A model generated the notes under the pieces. The model did no database searches. It saw only the letters and a list, made by a program, of their open reading frames with translations, and was not told where the DNA came from. Source: Comamonadaceae bacterium (lineage in GTDB: Bacteria; Pseudomonadota; Gammaproteobacteria; Burkholderiales; Burkholderiaceae_C). Taken from it: 41,257 bases of DNA. A program made the position numbers and the translations under genes. This document shows positions 7,027-15,297 of this stretch, piece by piece. Numbering within the stretch: the first letter of the stretch is position 1; every line of letters starts with the position of its first letter. The stretch covers positions 1 through 41,257 of the forward strand of contig JAAFIY010000024.1 of the NCBI GenBank assembly GCA_013297985.1, given 5' to 3'.

Positions 7027-7881
7027 ATGTTGTTTGTCTTTCGCCTCTGTGCGGGTTTGCCCCTGTGGGTGGTTCATGCCTTGGGTTGGTGCCTGGGCTG
7101 GCTGGCGCTGGTTGCCTCAGCGCGCTACCGCCGCGCCGTGATTGACCACGCCCAGCTTGCGGGCTATGCGGGCCGCACGGTATGGGCAGCGGTGGGTCAC
7201 GCAGGGCGCATGGCCGCTGAAATTCCCCGGCTGTGGCTGGGCCGATCCGTGCCAGTTCGGTTTGCGGGTGACGCGGCCATCATGGCGGCTGCTGCCAGCG
7301 GCAAAGGCGTGGTGTTTCTCACCCCGCATCTGGGCTGCTTTGAAGTGACGGCGCAGGCTTATGCACGCATCCATGCGCCGCAACTCGGGCCCATCACCGT
7401 GTTGTACCGGCCTGCCCGCCAGCGTTGGCTCGAAGACCTGCAACGCGTGGCGCGAGACCGCCCAGGCCTGGCAGCGGCGCCTGCTAGCTTGCAGGGCGTG
7501 CGCCAGTTGGTGCGGGCGCTGCGCAGCGGCCACGCCGTGGGGCTGCTGCCCGATCAGGTGCCGCCCCAGGGGCAAGGGGTGTGGGCACCGTTTTTTGGCC
7601 GTGAGGCCTACACCATGACCTTGGCCGCGCGCTTGGTGCAGCAAACCGGCGCGGCGGTGGTGTTGGCCTGGGGCGAAAGGTTGTCTTGGGGGCGTGGTTT
7701 TGTGGTGCATTGCCAGCCGCTGGCCGAGGTGCTCAGCGCCGATGCGCTGACGGCGGCCACCCAAATCAACGCGGCCATGGAGCGCCTGGTGCGCGCTTGC
7801 CCGCAGCAATACCTGTGGGGCTACCAGCGGTACAAGCAGCCCCGCGTGTTGACAGCCCCCGAGGCCGCGAGCGCCCCGTGA
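7027..7881 (+). CDS. LpxL/HtrB-type lysophospholipid (lipid A) acyltransferase, first copy
   Basis: This 284-aa member of the lipid A late-acyltransferase family transfers an acyl chain to a lipid acceptor at the inner membrane. A hydrophobic N-terminus (FRLCAGLPLWVVHALGWCLGWLALVA) would anchor it. The catalytic H-x4-D/E motif is present as HLGCFE in FLTPHLGCFEVTAQAY, followed by LYRPARQRWL and LLPDQVPPQGQGVWAPFFG, both family hallmarks. The C-terminus has QQYLWGYQRYK, matching the usual WxxxRFK-like end. The ATG at 7027 starts directly at the membrane segment; an open frame upstream lacks similarity. The gene overlaps the next one by 4 bases, so the two are translationally coupled. It diverges from metK. 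Confidence 0.9.
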   Translation: MLFVFRLCAGLPLWVVHALGWCLGWLALVASARYRRAVIDHAQLAGYAGRTVWAAVGHAGRMAAEIPRLWLGRSVPVRFAGDAAIMAAAASGKGVVFLTPHLGCFEVTAQAYARIHAPQLGPITVLYRPARQRWLEDLQRVARDRPGLAAAPASLQGVRQLVRALRSGHAVGLLPDQVPPQGQGVWAPFFGREAYTMTLAARLVQQTGAAVVLAWGERLSWGRGFVVHCQPLAEVLSADALTAATQINAAMERLVRACPQQYLWGYQRYKQPRVLTAPEAASAP

Positions 7882-8768
7882 TCGCGGCCATCCGCACGGC
7901 ATTGAGCCACCTGGGCGTGCGCTTCATGCACGCAGCGCGGCGCTGGCCTTTGCCGCTGCTGCGAGCCATAGGCACCGCTTTGGGCGCGCTGCTGTGGGTG
8001 CTGGCCTGGCCACGGCGGCGCATTGCGCTGGCCAATTTGGCCTTGTGTTTTGCGGAGGTGCCGCTAGCCCAGCGGCGAGCGTGGGCGCGGGCACATTTCG
8101 TCGGCTTGGCCCAGGCTTGGCTTGACAGGGCCTGGCTGTGGCATGCCCAGCCTGAGCTGGTGCGCGAGCGCATTCGCTTGACGGGCGACCTGGCCGCGCT
8201 GCGTGCCGCGCCCCGCGCGGTGCTGCTGGGGCCGCATGTGCATGGGCTAGACGCCGCCTGGACGGCGCTTGCGCAGCAGTTGCAGCGGCCCTTGTCCACC
8301 ATTTACATGCGCCAGTCCAACGCGGTGGTGGACGCCTGGGCCCAAACGGGCAGGCAGCGCTGGGGTGACGTGCGCTTGCACCCGCGCGATGAGGGCGTGC
8401 GCGAGATTGCCCGCGGCATCTCGCAAGGGCGCCTGCTGTACCTGCTGCCCGACTTGGACTACGGCGCGCTGGTGTCTGAATTTGTGCCGTTTTTTGGCGT
8501 GTCGGCCGCCACCGTGACGTCGCTGTCGCGTTTTGCCCGGCTGGGTCAGGCGCAGGTGTTCATGCTCACGACGCGGATCACTCCGCAGGGCTATGACATC
8601 CACATCAGCCCTGCGTGGCCAGACTACCCCACGGCAGACGCGCCCGCCGACGCCCAGCGCATGAACGCAGCCATCGAAGCCATGGTGCGCGAAGTGCCCC
8701 ACGACTACCTGTGGACGCACCGGCGGTTTAAAACCACGCCGCCTGGTGATGCGGGCCGATATCGCTGA
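7878..8768 (+). CDS. LpxL/HtrB-type acyltransferase, second copy
   Basis: This 296-aa paralogue of the preceding gene begins at a GTG inside the overlap GTGA. It has a hydrophobic N-terminus (PLLRAIGTALGALLWVLAW). The catalytic H-x4-D appears as HVHGLD in GPHVHGLDAAW, and it carries YMRQSN, LLPDLDYG, FVPFFGV and a C-terminal HDYLWTHRRFKT. Here the motif acid is Asp, while the first copy has Glu. Tandem copies with different acyl or position preference are common in Burkholderiales, so the two may add different secondary chains to lipid A; that split of labour is inferred. Confidence 0.9.
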   Translation: MIAAIRTALSHLGVRFMHAARRWPLPLLRAIGTALGALLWVLAWPRRRIALANLALCFAEVPLAQRRAWARAHFVGLAQAWLDRAWLWHAQPELVRERIRLTGDLAALRAAPRAVLLGPHVHGLDAAWTALAQQLQRPLSTIYMRQSNAVVDAWAQTGRQRWGDVRLHPRDEGVREIARGISQGRLLYLLPDLDYGALVSEFVPFFGVSAATVTSLSRFARLGQAQVFMLTTRITPQGYDIHISPAWPDYPTADAPADAQRMNAAIEAMVREVPHDYLWTHRRFKTTPPGDAGRYR

Positions 8769-8816
8769 TTAGGCCCGCCAACAGGGCGCAAATAGCTATA
8801 AAAAAGAGAGCAATTG
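8762..8816 (-). repeat. ~58-bp interspersed repeat, copy 3 (minus orientation)
   Basis: Read on the minus strand: AATTGCTCTCTTTTTTATAG, then CTATTTGCGCCCTGTTGGCGGGCC. It covers the last codons and the stop of the alpha/beta hydrolase and runs to the 3' end of the second acyltransferase gene. Its first hairpin is weaker than in other copies. Confidence 0.55.
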
Positions 8817-9704
8817 CCGCTGCACCCAGGCTGGGTCTTCATGCAGCACCCAATGCGAAGCGTCGGGGTGGCGCTCAATGCGCAGTTGGGGGATGAAGGC
8901 GTCTAGCCCGTCGATCAGTTCGGGCCGCAGGGCGGGGTCTTGCATGGCCCACATCACCAAAGTGGGCACGCGCACCTGGCCCAAGCCAGCGGGCAATTGC
9001 ACCGCTTGCACATCCGCCGCAGCGCCGGTGCTGGGCGGGTTGGGCTTGAGGGGCGACGCGCGGTAGTAGTTGCAGGCACCCGTGAGGCCTGCGCTCCAGG
9101 TGTCGATGTAGTGCTGGCGCCGTTCGGGCGTGAGCCAGTCGGTGGTTTTGGCGCCCGCCAAAAACAGCTTCCACAGCTTGGCAAAGCCGTCAGCGGCCAG
9201 CCAGGCTTCGGCGCCGGGGTCTGCCAAGCGGTTCATGTAGGCGCTGGCGGCTTGCTGGGCGGGGTTGCGTTGCAGTTCGCGCAGCAGCGTAGCGGGGTGG
9301 GGCGCGTTGAGGATGGCCAGGCGTTGCATGCGCTCAGGGTGTTGGCTGGCCACATTCCAGGCCACGGCGCCGCCCCAGTCATGCGCCACCAGGGCGTGCA
9401 GCGGGCCACCCAGGGTGTCAATCAGCGCAGCGATGTCGGCCACCAGGTGGCGCGGGCGATAGGCCTCCACCTCAGCCGGAGCGCTGGAAGCCCCATAGCC
9501 CCGCAGATACGGCGCACTGCAGAAAAAGCCGCCGTTTTCTGGCAAGGCCAGTTGCTGCATCAGGCTTTCCCACACAAAAGCGCCTTCTGGAAAACCGTGC
9601 AGCAACACGACGCGCCGACCATCTTTTGGGCCGCACTGCAGGGTGTGCAGCTCAGTGCCGTGGGGCAGGCGGATGCGTGAACTGGTGATGGGGGGTGGTG
9701 TCAT
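8796..9704 (-). CDS. Alpha/beta hydrolase (epoxide hydrolase / haloacetate dehalogenase-like)
   Basis: This is a 302-aa soluble alpha/beta hydrolase. The oxyanion motif is LLHGFPEGAFVW; the nucleophile elbow is AHDWGGAVAW with Asp rather than Ser, as in epoxide hydrolases and haloalkane/haloacetate dehalogenases. An acid is available near MWAMQDPALRPE, and the base His is in DASHWVLHEDP. The fold is complete, but the substrate cannot be told from sequence. The C-terminal residues LLSFL and the TAG stop are written by a repeat element, suggesting the original end was replaced. It lies downstream of engB on the same strand but is separated from it by another repeat copy. Confidence 0.85.
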   Translation of the reverse strand: MTPPPITSSRIRLPHGTELHTLQCGPKDGRRVVLLHGFPEGAFVWESLMQQLALPENGGFFCSAPYLRGYGASSAPAEVEAYRPRHLVADIAALIDTLGGPLHALVAHDWGGAVAWNVASQHPERMQRLAILNAPHPATLLRELQRNPAQQAASAYMNRLADPGAEAWLAADGFAKLWKLFLAGAKTTDWLTPERRQHYIDTWSAGLTGACNYYRASPLKPNPPSTGAAADVQAVQLPAGLGQVRVPTLVMWAMQDPALRPELIDGLDAFIPQLRIERHPDASHWVLHEDPAWVQRQLLSFL

Positions 9705-9718
9705 CGGGTAAGAAAGGC

Positions 9719-9778
9719 ATTTGCTACAAAAAAAGTAGCTGCATAGGCTTATTTTTAGGGACGAAGCGGGCGATTTCG
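9719..9778 (+). repeat. ~58-bp interspersed repeat, copy 4
   Basis: TTTGCTACAAAAAAAGTAGC begins the copy and shows the first hairpin GCTAC/GTAGC. The second half (AGGGACGAAGCGGGCGATTTCG) is diverged. It sits between the start of the hydrolase gene and the end of engB. Confidence 0.65.
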
Positions 9779-9793
9779 CTTAAGGCTTGCGGG

Positions 9794-10501
9794 CTATTCG
9801 CCTTCGGGTTCTGGCTCTGGCTCAGCAGCGGGCGGGTCAGAGGGCTCATGCACCCAGCCCCACAAGGTCGAAGCGGTCTGAGCCACGCCCTGCTGCTTCA
9901 GCGCTGAGAACAACTGTACGGAGCCGCCGGCGGTTTGCAGTCGCGCAATCGACAGAGCGCGGGTTTGCTCTGAGCGATTGAGCTTGTCGGCCTTGGTCAG
10001 CAGCACCAAGAGCCGCAGGCCTTCGGGCAGGCGCGGGGCTAGCAGTTCGAGCAGGGCGTCGTCCAGCTCGGTCAAACCCAGCCGGGCGTCGCACAGCATC
10101 ACCACGCCAGATAGCGACGGCCGTTGCACCAGATAGTTGGCCATCACTTGCTGCCAGCGGCGCTTGTCGGCTTTGGGCACGGCCGCATAGCCGTAGCCGG
10201 GCAGGTCGGCCAGCACCGCGTCGGTGGCGTTTTGGTGGCCCAGGCTGAATAAGTTGATGTGCTGGGTGCGCCCCGGTGTACGCGACGCATAAGCCAACTG
10301 CCGCTGCTGGGCCAGGGTGTTGATGCAGGTCGATTTGCCCGCGTTCGAGCGGCCGACAAAGGCGATTTCAGGCACCTCTACTGCCGGCAACTGGTGCAGC
10401 TGGGCAGCGGTGGTCAAAAACCGCGCTGTGTGCAGCCACGACAGGGCGGCGCGCTCAGCGGGCGAATACGTGGCGGGCGCTGCCGTGCGGACGAAGGCCA
10501 T
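9794..10501 (-). CDS. engB: Ribosome biogenesis GTPase EngB (YihA/YsxC)
   Basis: EngB is an essential small GTPase that assists assembly of the 50S ribosomal subunit. The 235-aa product has P-loop FVGRSNAGKSTCINTL (about residues 48-63), a G2 region with SRTPGRTQHINLF, G3 DLPGYGYA, G4 TKADK and a G5-like FSALK near the C-terminus. These are in the family order. The acidic tail EPEPEPEGE is an odd low-complexity extension. The first ATG at 10501 has no obvious ribosome-binding site. It diverges from cytochrome c4, a neighbour I recall as common in Burkholderiales. Confidence 0.95.
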   Translation of the reverse strand: MAFVRTAAPATYSPAERAALSWLHTARFLTTAAQLHQLPAVEVPEIAFVGRSNAGKSTCINTLAQQRQLAYASRTPGRTQHINLFSLGHQNATDAVLADLPGYGYAAVPKADKRRWQQVMANYLVQRPSLSGVVMLCDARLGLTELDDALLELLAPRLPEGLRLLVLLTKADKLNRSEQTRALSIARLQTAGGSVQLFSALKQQGVAQTASTLWGWVHEPSDPPAAEPEPEPEGE

Positions 10502-10829
10502 GGGCTAGAAGAACCAAGCGGCCAAAAAAGGCCAAAAAGGATGGAGAGGCGCTAAGCGAGATCAGGCGCCCATCGGCCACGGGGGCTGAGGCGGCAAGCT
10601 CACCCTGCGGTCTGAACCCCGGGGCGGCTGCGGCGCACAGCGGTCTGGCGGGCCAGTCTGGCGCCCCGGATCGGGCAAGTCTGGGGGCGACTTTGGCGTA
10701 AAGACCCCATTGTAGAATTGGCATCAGGCGTGGGTCCGAGCGGACCGCGCCCCGTTGTCTTAGGGCTTTTGCAACCATCGTGGTGCGCAGGGCCCTTGGG
10801 GTGTCTGGCCTTTGTTGCGGCCTTTGATC
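10502..10829. other. 328-bp divergent intergenic region engB / cytochrome c4
   Basis: I see no gene here. Next to the engB start is a tandem GGCCAAAAAAGGCCAAAAAGG (10520-10540, minus strand TTTTTGGCC repeats) that can form a GGCC-T6-GGCC hairpin in the engB leader. A TAGAAT box near 10713 could be a -10 for cytochrome c4, but no matching -35 is convincing. Confidence 0.4.
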
Positions 10830-11462
10830 ATGAATCTGTTTGCCAAGTTGTCGTGGGTGTTGGGGGGTTTGGTGTTGGCGGCTTCGGCCCATGCGCAGTC
10901 CAGCGCAGCCGCACCGCAAGCCAAAGTCGACGTGAACAAGGGCGCCGCCCAGTACGCAGCGGTCTGCGCCGCCTGCCACGGTGCAGACGGCAATAGCACC
11001 ACGCCAGCCAACCCGAAGCTGGCAGGGCAGCACCCCGAGTATTTAGCCAAGCAGCTGCGCGAATACAAAAGCGGTGCGCGTGCCAACGCCATCATGAAAG
11101 GCTTCGCCTCCACCCTGTCGGATGACGACATGGTGAACATCTCCGCGTGGTTGGCCACGCAAAAACCCAAGGCCGGTTTTGCCAAAGACAAAGAATTGGT
11201 GGCCTTGGGTGAACGCATCTACCGTGGCGGTGTGGCCGATCGCCAAATTGCTGCCTGCGCGGGCTGCCACAGCCCCAACGGCGCAGGCATTCCGGCGCAG
11301 TACCCCCGCCTGTCGGGCCAGCATGCGGACTACACCGTGGCGCAAATGGTGGCTTTCCGTGACGGCGTGCGCAAAAACAGCCTGCAAATGAACCAGGTGG
11401 CCGCCAAGCTCAATGACCGCGAAATTCGCGCCGTGTCGGACTACATTGCGGGGCTGCGCTAA
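10830..11462 (+). CDS. Di-heme cytochrome c4
   Basis: This exported 210-aa electron carrier would pass electrons from the bc1 complex to terminal oxidases in the periplasm. A Sec signal peptide (MNLFAKLSWVLGGLVLAASA, cleavage near AHA-QS) precedes two cytochrome c domains. The heme sites are C46-A-A-C-H50 and C143-A-G-C-H147. Axial Met candidates lie in AIMKGFASTLSDDDM and KNSLQMNQVAAKL. The repeated phrase 'PxLxGQHxxY' (KLAGQHPEYLAKQL, RLSGQHADYTVAQM) is typical of cytochrome c4. An upstream TTG would add six residues. The gene has its own intrinsic terminator. The ResB/CcsB heme-attachment genes that it needs follow directly. Confidence 0.93.
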   Translation: MNLFAKLSWVLGGLVLAASAHAQSSAAAPQAKVDVNKGAAQYAAVCAACHGADGNSTTPANPKLAGQHPEYLAKQLREYKSGARANAIMKGFASTLSDDDMVNISAWLATQKPKAGFAKDKELVALGERIYRGGVADRQIAACAGCHSPNGAGIPAQYPRLSGQHADYTVAQMVAFRDGVRKNSLQMNQVAAKLNDREIRAVSDYIAGLR

Positions 11463-11520
11463 GTCACCAGCGGCGCCGCGCGGTCTGCCTCGCAACCCGA
11501 GTTGTTCGGAGCGCCCACCG

Positions 11521-11553
11521 CCCCAACGCTTGACTGGCGTTGGGGTTTTTTTT
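11521..11553 (+). terminator. Rho-independent terminator of cytochrome c4
   Basis: A perfect 9-bp stem CCCCAACGC/GCGTTGGGG with a 7-base loop is followed by eight T. It lies 58 bases after the stop codon. This is the clearest intrinsic terminator in the window. Confidence 0.95.
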
Positions 11554-11715
11554 GTCCAAAGTCATGGCCACCACGGGGCAATCCATGCATCGTCAATGGC
11601 TGTTGGCTGCAACTTCGGCCCGGGCAGGCACACTAACCGGACTGCGGTGCTTCGGCGCAGGCGTTATTCCAGCCGACCGTGAAGATTTTCTCGTGCTGTT
11701 TTCCGCTTTGCTCGA

Positions 11716-13872
11716 ATGACTGTTTCTACCCAAGGCATTGATGTGCGCACCGGCTCGGCCGCGTTGCGCTCGGCCATTGAGCTGCTTAGCTCAATGCGCT
11801 TTGCTATTTCGCTGCTCAGCGTCATCTGCATCTCGTCGGTGATCGGCACGGTGCTGCGCCAAAACGAGCCCAGCGCCAACTATGTCAATGCCTTTGGTCC
11901 GTTTTGGTCCGAGGTGTTTGCCACCCTTCAACTGCCCAACGTGTACAGCGCATGGTGGTTCTTGGTGATTCTGGCGTTTTTGGTGCTCAGCACTTCGCTA
12001 TGCATCATTCGCAACACGCCCAAAATCATCACCGAGCTGCGGGCCTACAAAGAAAACATCCGCGAACAAAGCCTGAAGGCCTTTGGCTTGAAGGCCAGCG
12101 GCGCGTTTGCGGGCGACAGCGCCCAGCCGCATGCCGAGCGCCTGGGCCAGGCCCTGCTGCGCGCGGGCTGGAAGGTCAAGCTGCAAGAACGCCCAGGCCC
12201 CAACGGGGCGGGCTGGATGATTGCGGCCAAGACAGGTGCGGCCAACAAGCTGGGCTACATCGCCGCGCACAGCGCCATCGTGCTGGTGTGCATTGGTGGC
12301 TTGCTGGACGGCGACATGATGGTGCGCGCCCAGATGTGGTTCAACGACAAGCAGGTCTACACCGGCGGCGGCCTGATCGGTGACGTGCCAGAGCGGCACA
12401 AGCTGTCGATGCACAACCCCACTTTCCGCGGCAACATTTTGGTGACCGAAGGCACGCAGTCGCATTACGCCCTGCTGAACCAGCCGCGTGGCCTGCTGGT
12501 GCAAGAGCTGCCGTTTTCGATTGAGCTCAAGAAGTTCATCGTCGAGTACTACAGCACCGGCATGCCCAAGCTGTTTGCCAGCGACATCGTGATCCATGAC
12601 CGGCTGGACGGCACTTCTCGTGAAGCACGGGTGGAAGTGAACCACCCGGTGCGCCACCGCGGTATTGACATCTTTCAAAGCAGCTTTGACGACGGTGGCT
12701 CGGGCCTTACGCTTGAAGCGGTGCCACTGGCTGCAGGCGCGGCTCGGTTTGAAGTCAAGGGCGCGGTGGGCGGGTCAACCCAGCTCACCAAGGCGGGCGG
12801 CCCTGCTACGGCGCCCGGAGACGCGCTGACACTGGAATACACGGGCTTGCGCATCATCAACGTCGAGAATTTCGCGCAGAACCGCGCAGGCGGAGACGGC
12901 GCCAGTGCCACCGATGTGCGCACGGTGGATTTGCGCCATTCGCTGGAGTCACGCCTGGGCGCCGCCAACAAAACCGTCACGCGCAAAGAACTGCGCAATG
13001 TTGGCCCGAGCGTTAACTACAAGCTGCGTGATGCGGCGGGACAGGCGCGGGAATATCACAACTACATGCTGCCGGTGGACCTGGGTGAAGGCGGCCCGCC
13101 GGTGTTTCTGCTGGGTGTGCGCGAAGACGTGGGCCAGTCGTTCCGCTACTTGCGCTTGCCGGCCGACGACCAAGGCTCGGTAGACGGCTTTATCCGCCTG
13201 AAGCACGCCTTGGCTGATCCAGCCATGCGGCTGCAGGCGGTGCGCCGATATGCAGCCACTGTGACCGACTCCAATCGCCCTGAGCTCGCGGCGCAGTTGG
13301 CGGCCAGTGGCGAACGCGCCCTGGGCTTGTTTGCTGGCGAGGTGCTGCCGGGTGTGCGCGGCCTTCAAGCGGTGGCTGACTTTATGGAAGCCAACGTGCC
13401 CGAAGCAGAGCGGGGCCGGGCAGGCGAGGTGCTGGTGCGCTTGCTCAATGGCGCTTTGTTTGAACTGGCCCAGTTAAGCCGTGCCAAAGTCGGGCTAAAG
13501 CCGCTAGAGCCGTCTGAAGCTACGCAGCTTTTCATGACGCAAGCGGTGTTTGCTTTAAGCGATGTGGCCTTGTATCCAGCCCCGATGATCTTTTTGCTGA
13601 AAGACTTCCAGCATGTGCAAGCCAGCGTGTTCCAGGTGGCGCGGGCGCCCGGCCGCTACATCGTCTACCTGGGCTGCCTGTTTTTGATTCTGGGTATTTT
13701 TGCCATGCTGTACGTGCGTGAACGCCGCCTGTGGGTGTGGCTGGCACCGGATGGTCAGGGCCGCGTACAGGCCACATTGGCGCAATCGTCCAACCGGCGT
13801 ACGCTGGACGGTCAGCGCGAGTTTGAACAATTGTCGAAAGCGCTGTTGAGCGACAAGGAGCATCCTGCATGA
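11716..13872 (+). CDS. resB: Cytochrome c biogenesis protein ResB (Ccs1)
   Basis: ResB is the membrane partner of CcsB in System II cytochrome c maturation, which exports heme and attaches it to apocytochromes in the periplasm. The 718-aa product has N-terminal membrane segments (LLSSMRFAISLLSVICISSVIGTV, then WWFLVILAFLVLSTSLCIIRN and a third near AHSAIVLVCIGGLLDG). A large periplasmic domain follows, with a last membrane segment near the C-terminus (YIVYLGCLFLILGIFAMLYV), the usual topology. HPVRHRGIDIFQSSFDDGGS is a conserved family stretch. It overlaps the next gene by ATGA. No ribosome-binding site precedes the start; a 51-codon frame ends on the start codon (see findings). Confidence 0.94.
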   Translation: MTVSTQGIDVRTGSAALRSAIELLSSMRFAISLLSVICISSVIGTVLRQNEPSANYVNAFGPFWSEVFATLQLPNVYSAWWFLVILAFLVLSTSLCIIRNTPKIITELRAYKENIREQSLKAFGLKASGAFAGDSAQPHAERLGQALLRAGWKVKLQERPGPNGAGWMIAAKTGAANKLGYIAAHSAIVLVCIGGLLDGDMMVRAQMWFNDKQVYTGGGLIGDVPERHKLSMHNPTFRGNILVTEGTQSHYALLNQPRGLLVQELPFSIELKKFIVEYYSTGMPKLFASDIVIHDRLDGTSREARVEVNHPVRHRGIDIFQSSFDDGGSGLTLEAVPLAAGAARFEVKGAVGGSTQLTKAGGPATAPGDALTLEYTGLRIINVENFAQNRAGGDGASATDVRTVDLRHSLESRLGAANKTVTRKELRNVGPSVNYKLRDAAGQAREYHNYMLPVDLGEGGPPVFLLGVREDVGQSFRYLRLPADDQGSVDGFIRLKHALADPAMRLQAVRRYAATVTDSNRPELAAQLAASGERALGLFAGEVLPGVRGLQAVADFMEANVPEAERGRAGEVLVRLLNGALFELAQLSRAKVGLKPLEPSEATQLFMTQAVFALSDVALYPAPMIFLLKDFQHVQASVFQVARAPGRYIVYLGCLFLILGIFAMLYVRERRLWVWLAPDGQGRVQATLAQSSNRRTLDGQREFEQLSKALLSDKEHPA

Positions 13873-15248
13873 GTTCGGCCAACCCCACGGTGAACACACC
13901 CGCCGCGGCGCAAACGGGCGCAGAGCGCGGCGCCACGCGCACCCTGACGCTTCAACAAGGCTATTGGGCTAGCCGTTCGCTGTACGACTGGATCTTTGCC
14001 GCTGTCGTGTTGCTGGCCACCGGCTTCGCCTACAGCCAATACCGCGGCTCGATGAACGTGTACGAGGAATGGATCTTGGCGGGCTGCGCGCCCAGCTTGA
14101 TCTGGCTGGCTTGGTACTGGCGGCCCTTGCGCACCCTGAGCCTGGGAGTGGCGGCGCTGGCGGTGCTGGGCATTTGGTTGTACCAGGTCGATGGCCGCGC
14201 CGATTTGGCGCGGGCTGATACCGTCTTTTTGCTCAAGTATTTCCTGTCCAGCCAGTCCGCCATTTTGTGGATGAGCGTGCTGCTGTTCATGAGCACGGTG
14301 TTTTACTGGCTGGGCCTGCTGTCGCGCACCCAGGCCGCTGCCATGGAGTCGATTGGCTCCAAGCTGGCTTGGGCGGGTGTCACGCTGGCACTGGTGGGCA
14401 GCTTTGTGCGCTGGTATGAAAGCCATCAGATTGGCCCCGACATCGGCCACATCCCGGTGAGCAATCTGTACGAAGTGTTCGTGCTGTTTTGCTGGATGAC
14501 CACCGCGTTTTATCTGTACTACGAAGACCGCTACAAAACCCGTTCGCTGGGTGCGTTTGTGATGCTGGTGGTCAGCGCCGCAGTGGGCTTTTTGCTGTGG
14601 TACACGGTGGTGCGCGAGGCGCACGAGATTCAGCCCCTGGTGCCCGCGCTCAAAAGCTGGTGGATGAAGGTGCATGTGCCCGCCAACTTTGTGGGCTATG
14701 GCACCTTTGCCATCGCTGCCATGGTGGCGTTTGCCTACCTCATCAAGCAAAAGGCTGAAGAAACCAACTGGCTCAAGCTGGCGCCGCTGTGGGCGCTGGG
14801 CGTGGTGCTGTGCTTTGAGCCCCTGGTGTTTCGGCGTGAAGGCTTTAGCAACTATTGGGCGATCTACTTTGGCGTTTCGGCCCTGTTGGTGGCGGGCATC
14901 ATTGGTCTGCGCCGACGCATCGGCGAGCGGCTGCCCTCGTTTGAGGTGCTCGACGACGTGATGTACAAGGCCATCGCCATTGGCTTTGCCTTCTTCACCA
15001 TTGCCACTGTGTTGGGCGCTTTGTGGGCGGCTGAGGCCTGGGGCGGCTATTGGAGCTGGGACCCTAAAGAAACCTGGGCACTGATCGTGTGGCTCAACTA
15101 CGCCGCGTGGCTGCACATGCGCCTCATGAAAGGGCTGCGCGGCACGGTGTCGGCCTGGTGGGCGCTGGTGGGCTTGGCGATAACCACCTTTGCGTTTTTG
15201 GGTGTGAACATGTTCCTAAGCGGCTTGCACAGCTACGGAACGTTGTAG
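13869..15248 (+). CDS. ccsB: Cytochrome c biogenesis protein CcsB/ResC (CcsA-family)
   Basis: This is the heme-handling subunit of the System II cytochrome c synthase. The 459-aa polytopic membrane protein has multiple hydrophobic helices and the tryptophan-rich heme motif WGGYWSWDPKETWAL near the C-terminus. Conserved histidines occur in WYESHQIGPDIGHIP, the later VRWYE/VHVPANF region and the LHMRLMKG and SGLHSYG segments. It begins at an ATG overlapping the resB stop (ATGA), so the subunits are made together. Naming differs between organisms (ResC, CcsA, CcsB). Cytochrome c4 just upstream is a likely client. Confidence 0.95.
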   Translation: MSSANPTVNTPAAAQTGAERGATRTLTLQQGYWASRSLYDWIFAAVVLLATGFAYSQYRGSMNVYEEWILAGCAPSLIWLAWYWRPLRTLSLGVAALAVLGIWLYQVDGRADLARADTVFLLKYFLSSQSAILWMSVLLFMSTVFYWLGLLSRTQAAAMESIGSKLAWAGVTLALVGSFVRWYESHQIGPDIGHIPVSNLYEVFVLFCWMTTAFYLYYEDRYKTRSLGAFVMLVVSAAVGFLLWYTVVREAHEIQPLVPALKSWWMKVHVPANFVGYGTFAIAAMVAFAYLIKQKAEETNWLKLAPLWALGVVLCFEPLVFRREGFSNYWAIYFGVSALLVAGIIGLRRRIGERLPSFEVLDDVMYKAIAIGFAFFTIATVLGALWAAEAWGGYWSWDPKETWALIVWLNYAAWLHMRLMKGLRGTVSAWWALVGLAITTFAFLGVNMFLSGLHSYGTL

Positions 15249-15297
15249 TGCGCTTGCGGTCTACAAGGGTTCTTGAATAACGTTGAAGGGACTGAAC

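Noticed and set aside
13812-15116. 434-codon open frame antisense to ccsB
   Set aside because: It is the mirror of a well-supported System II gene in GC-rich DNA, has a low-complexity His/Gln/Arg-rich product and no family motif.
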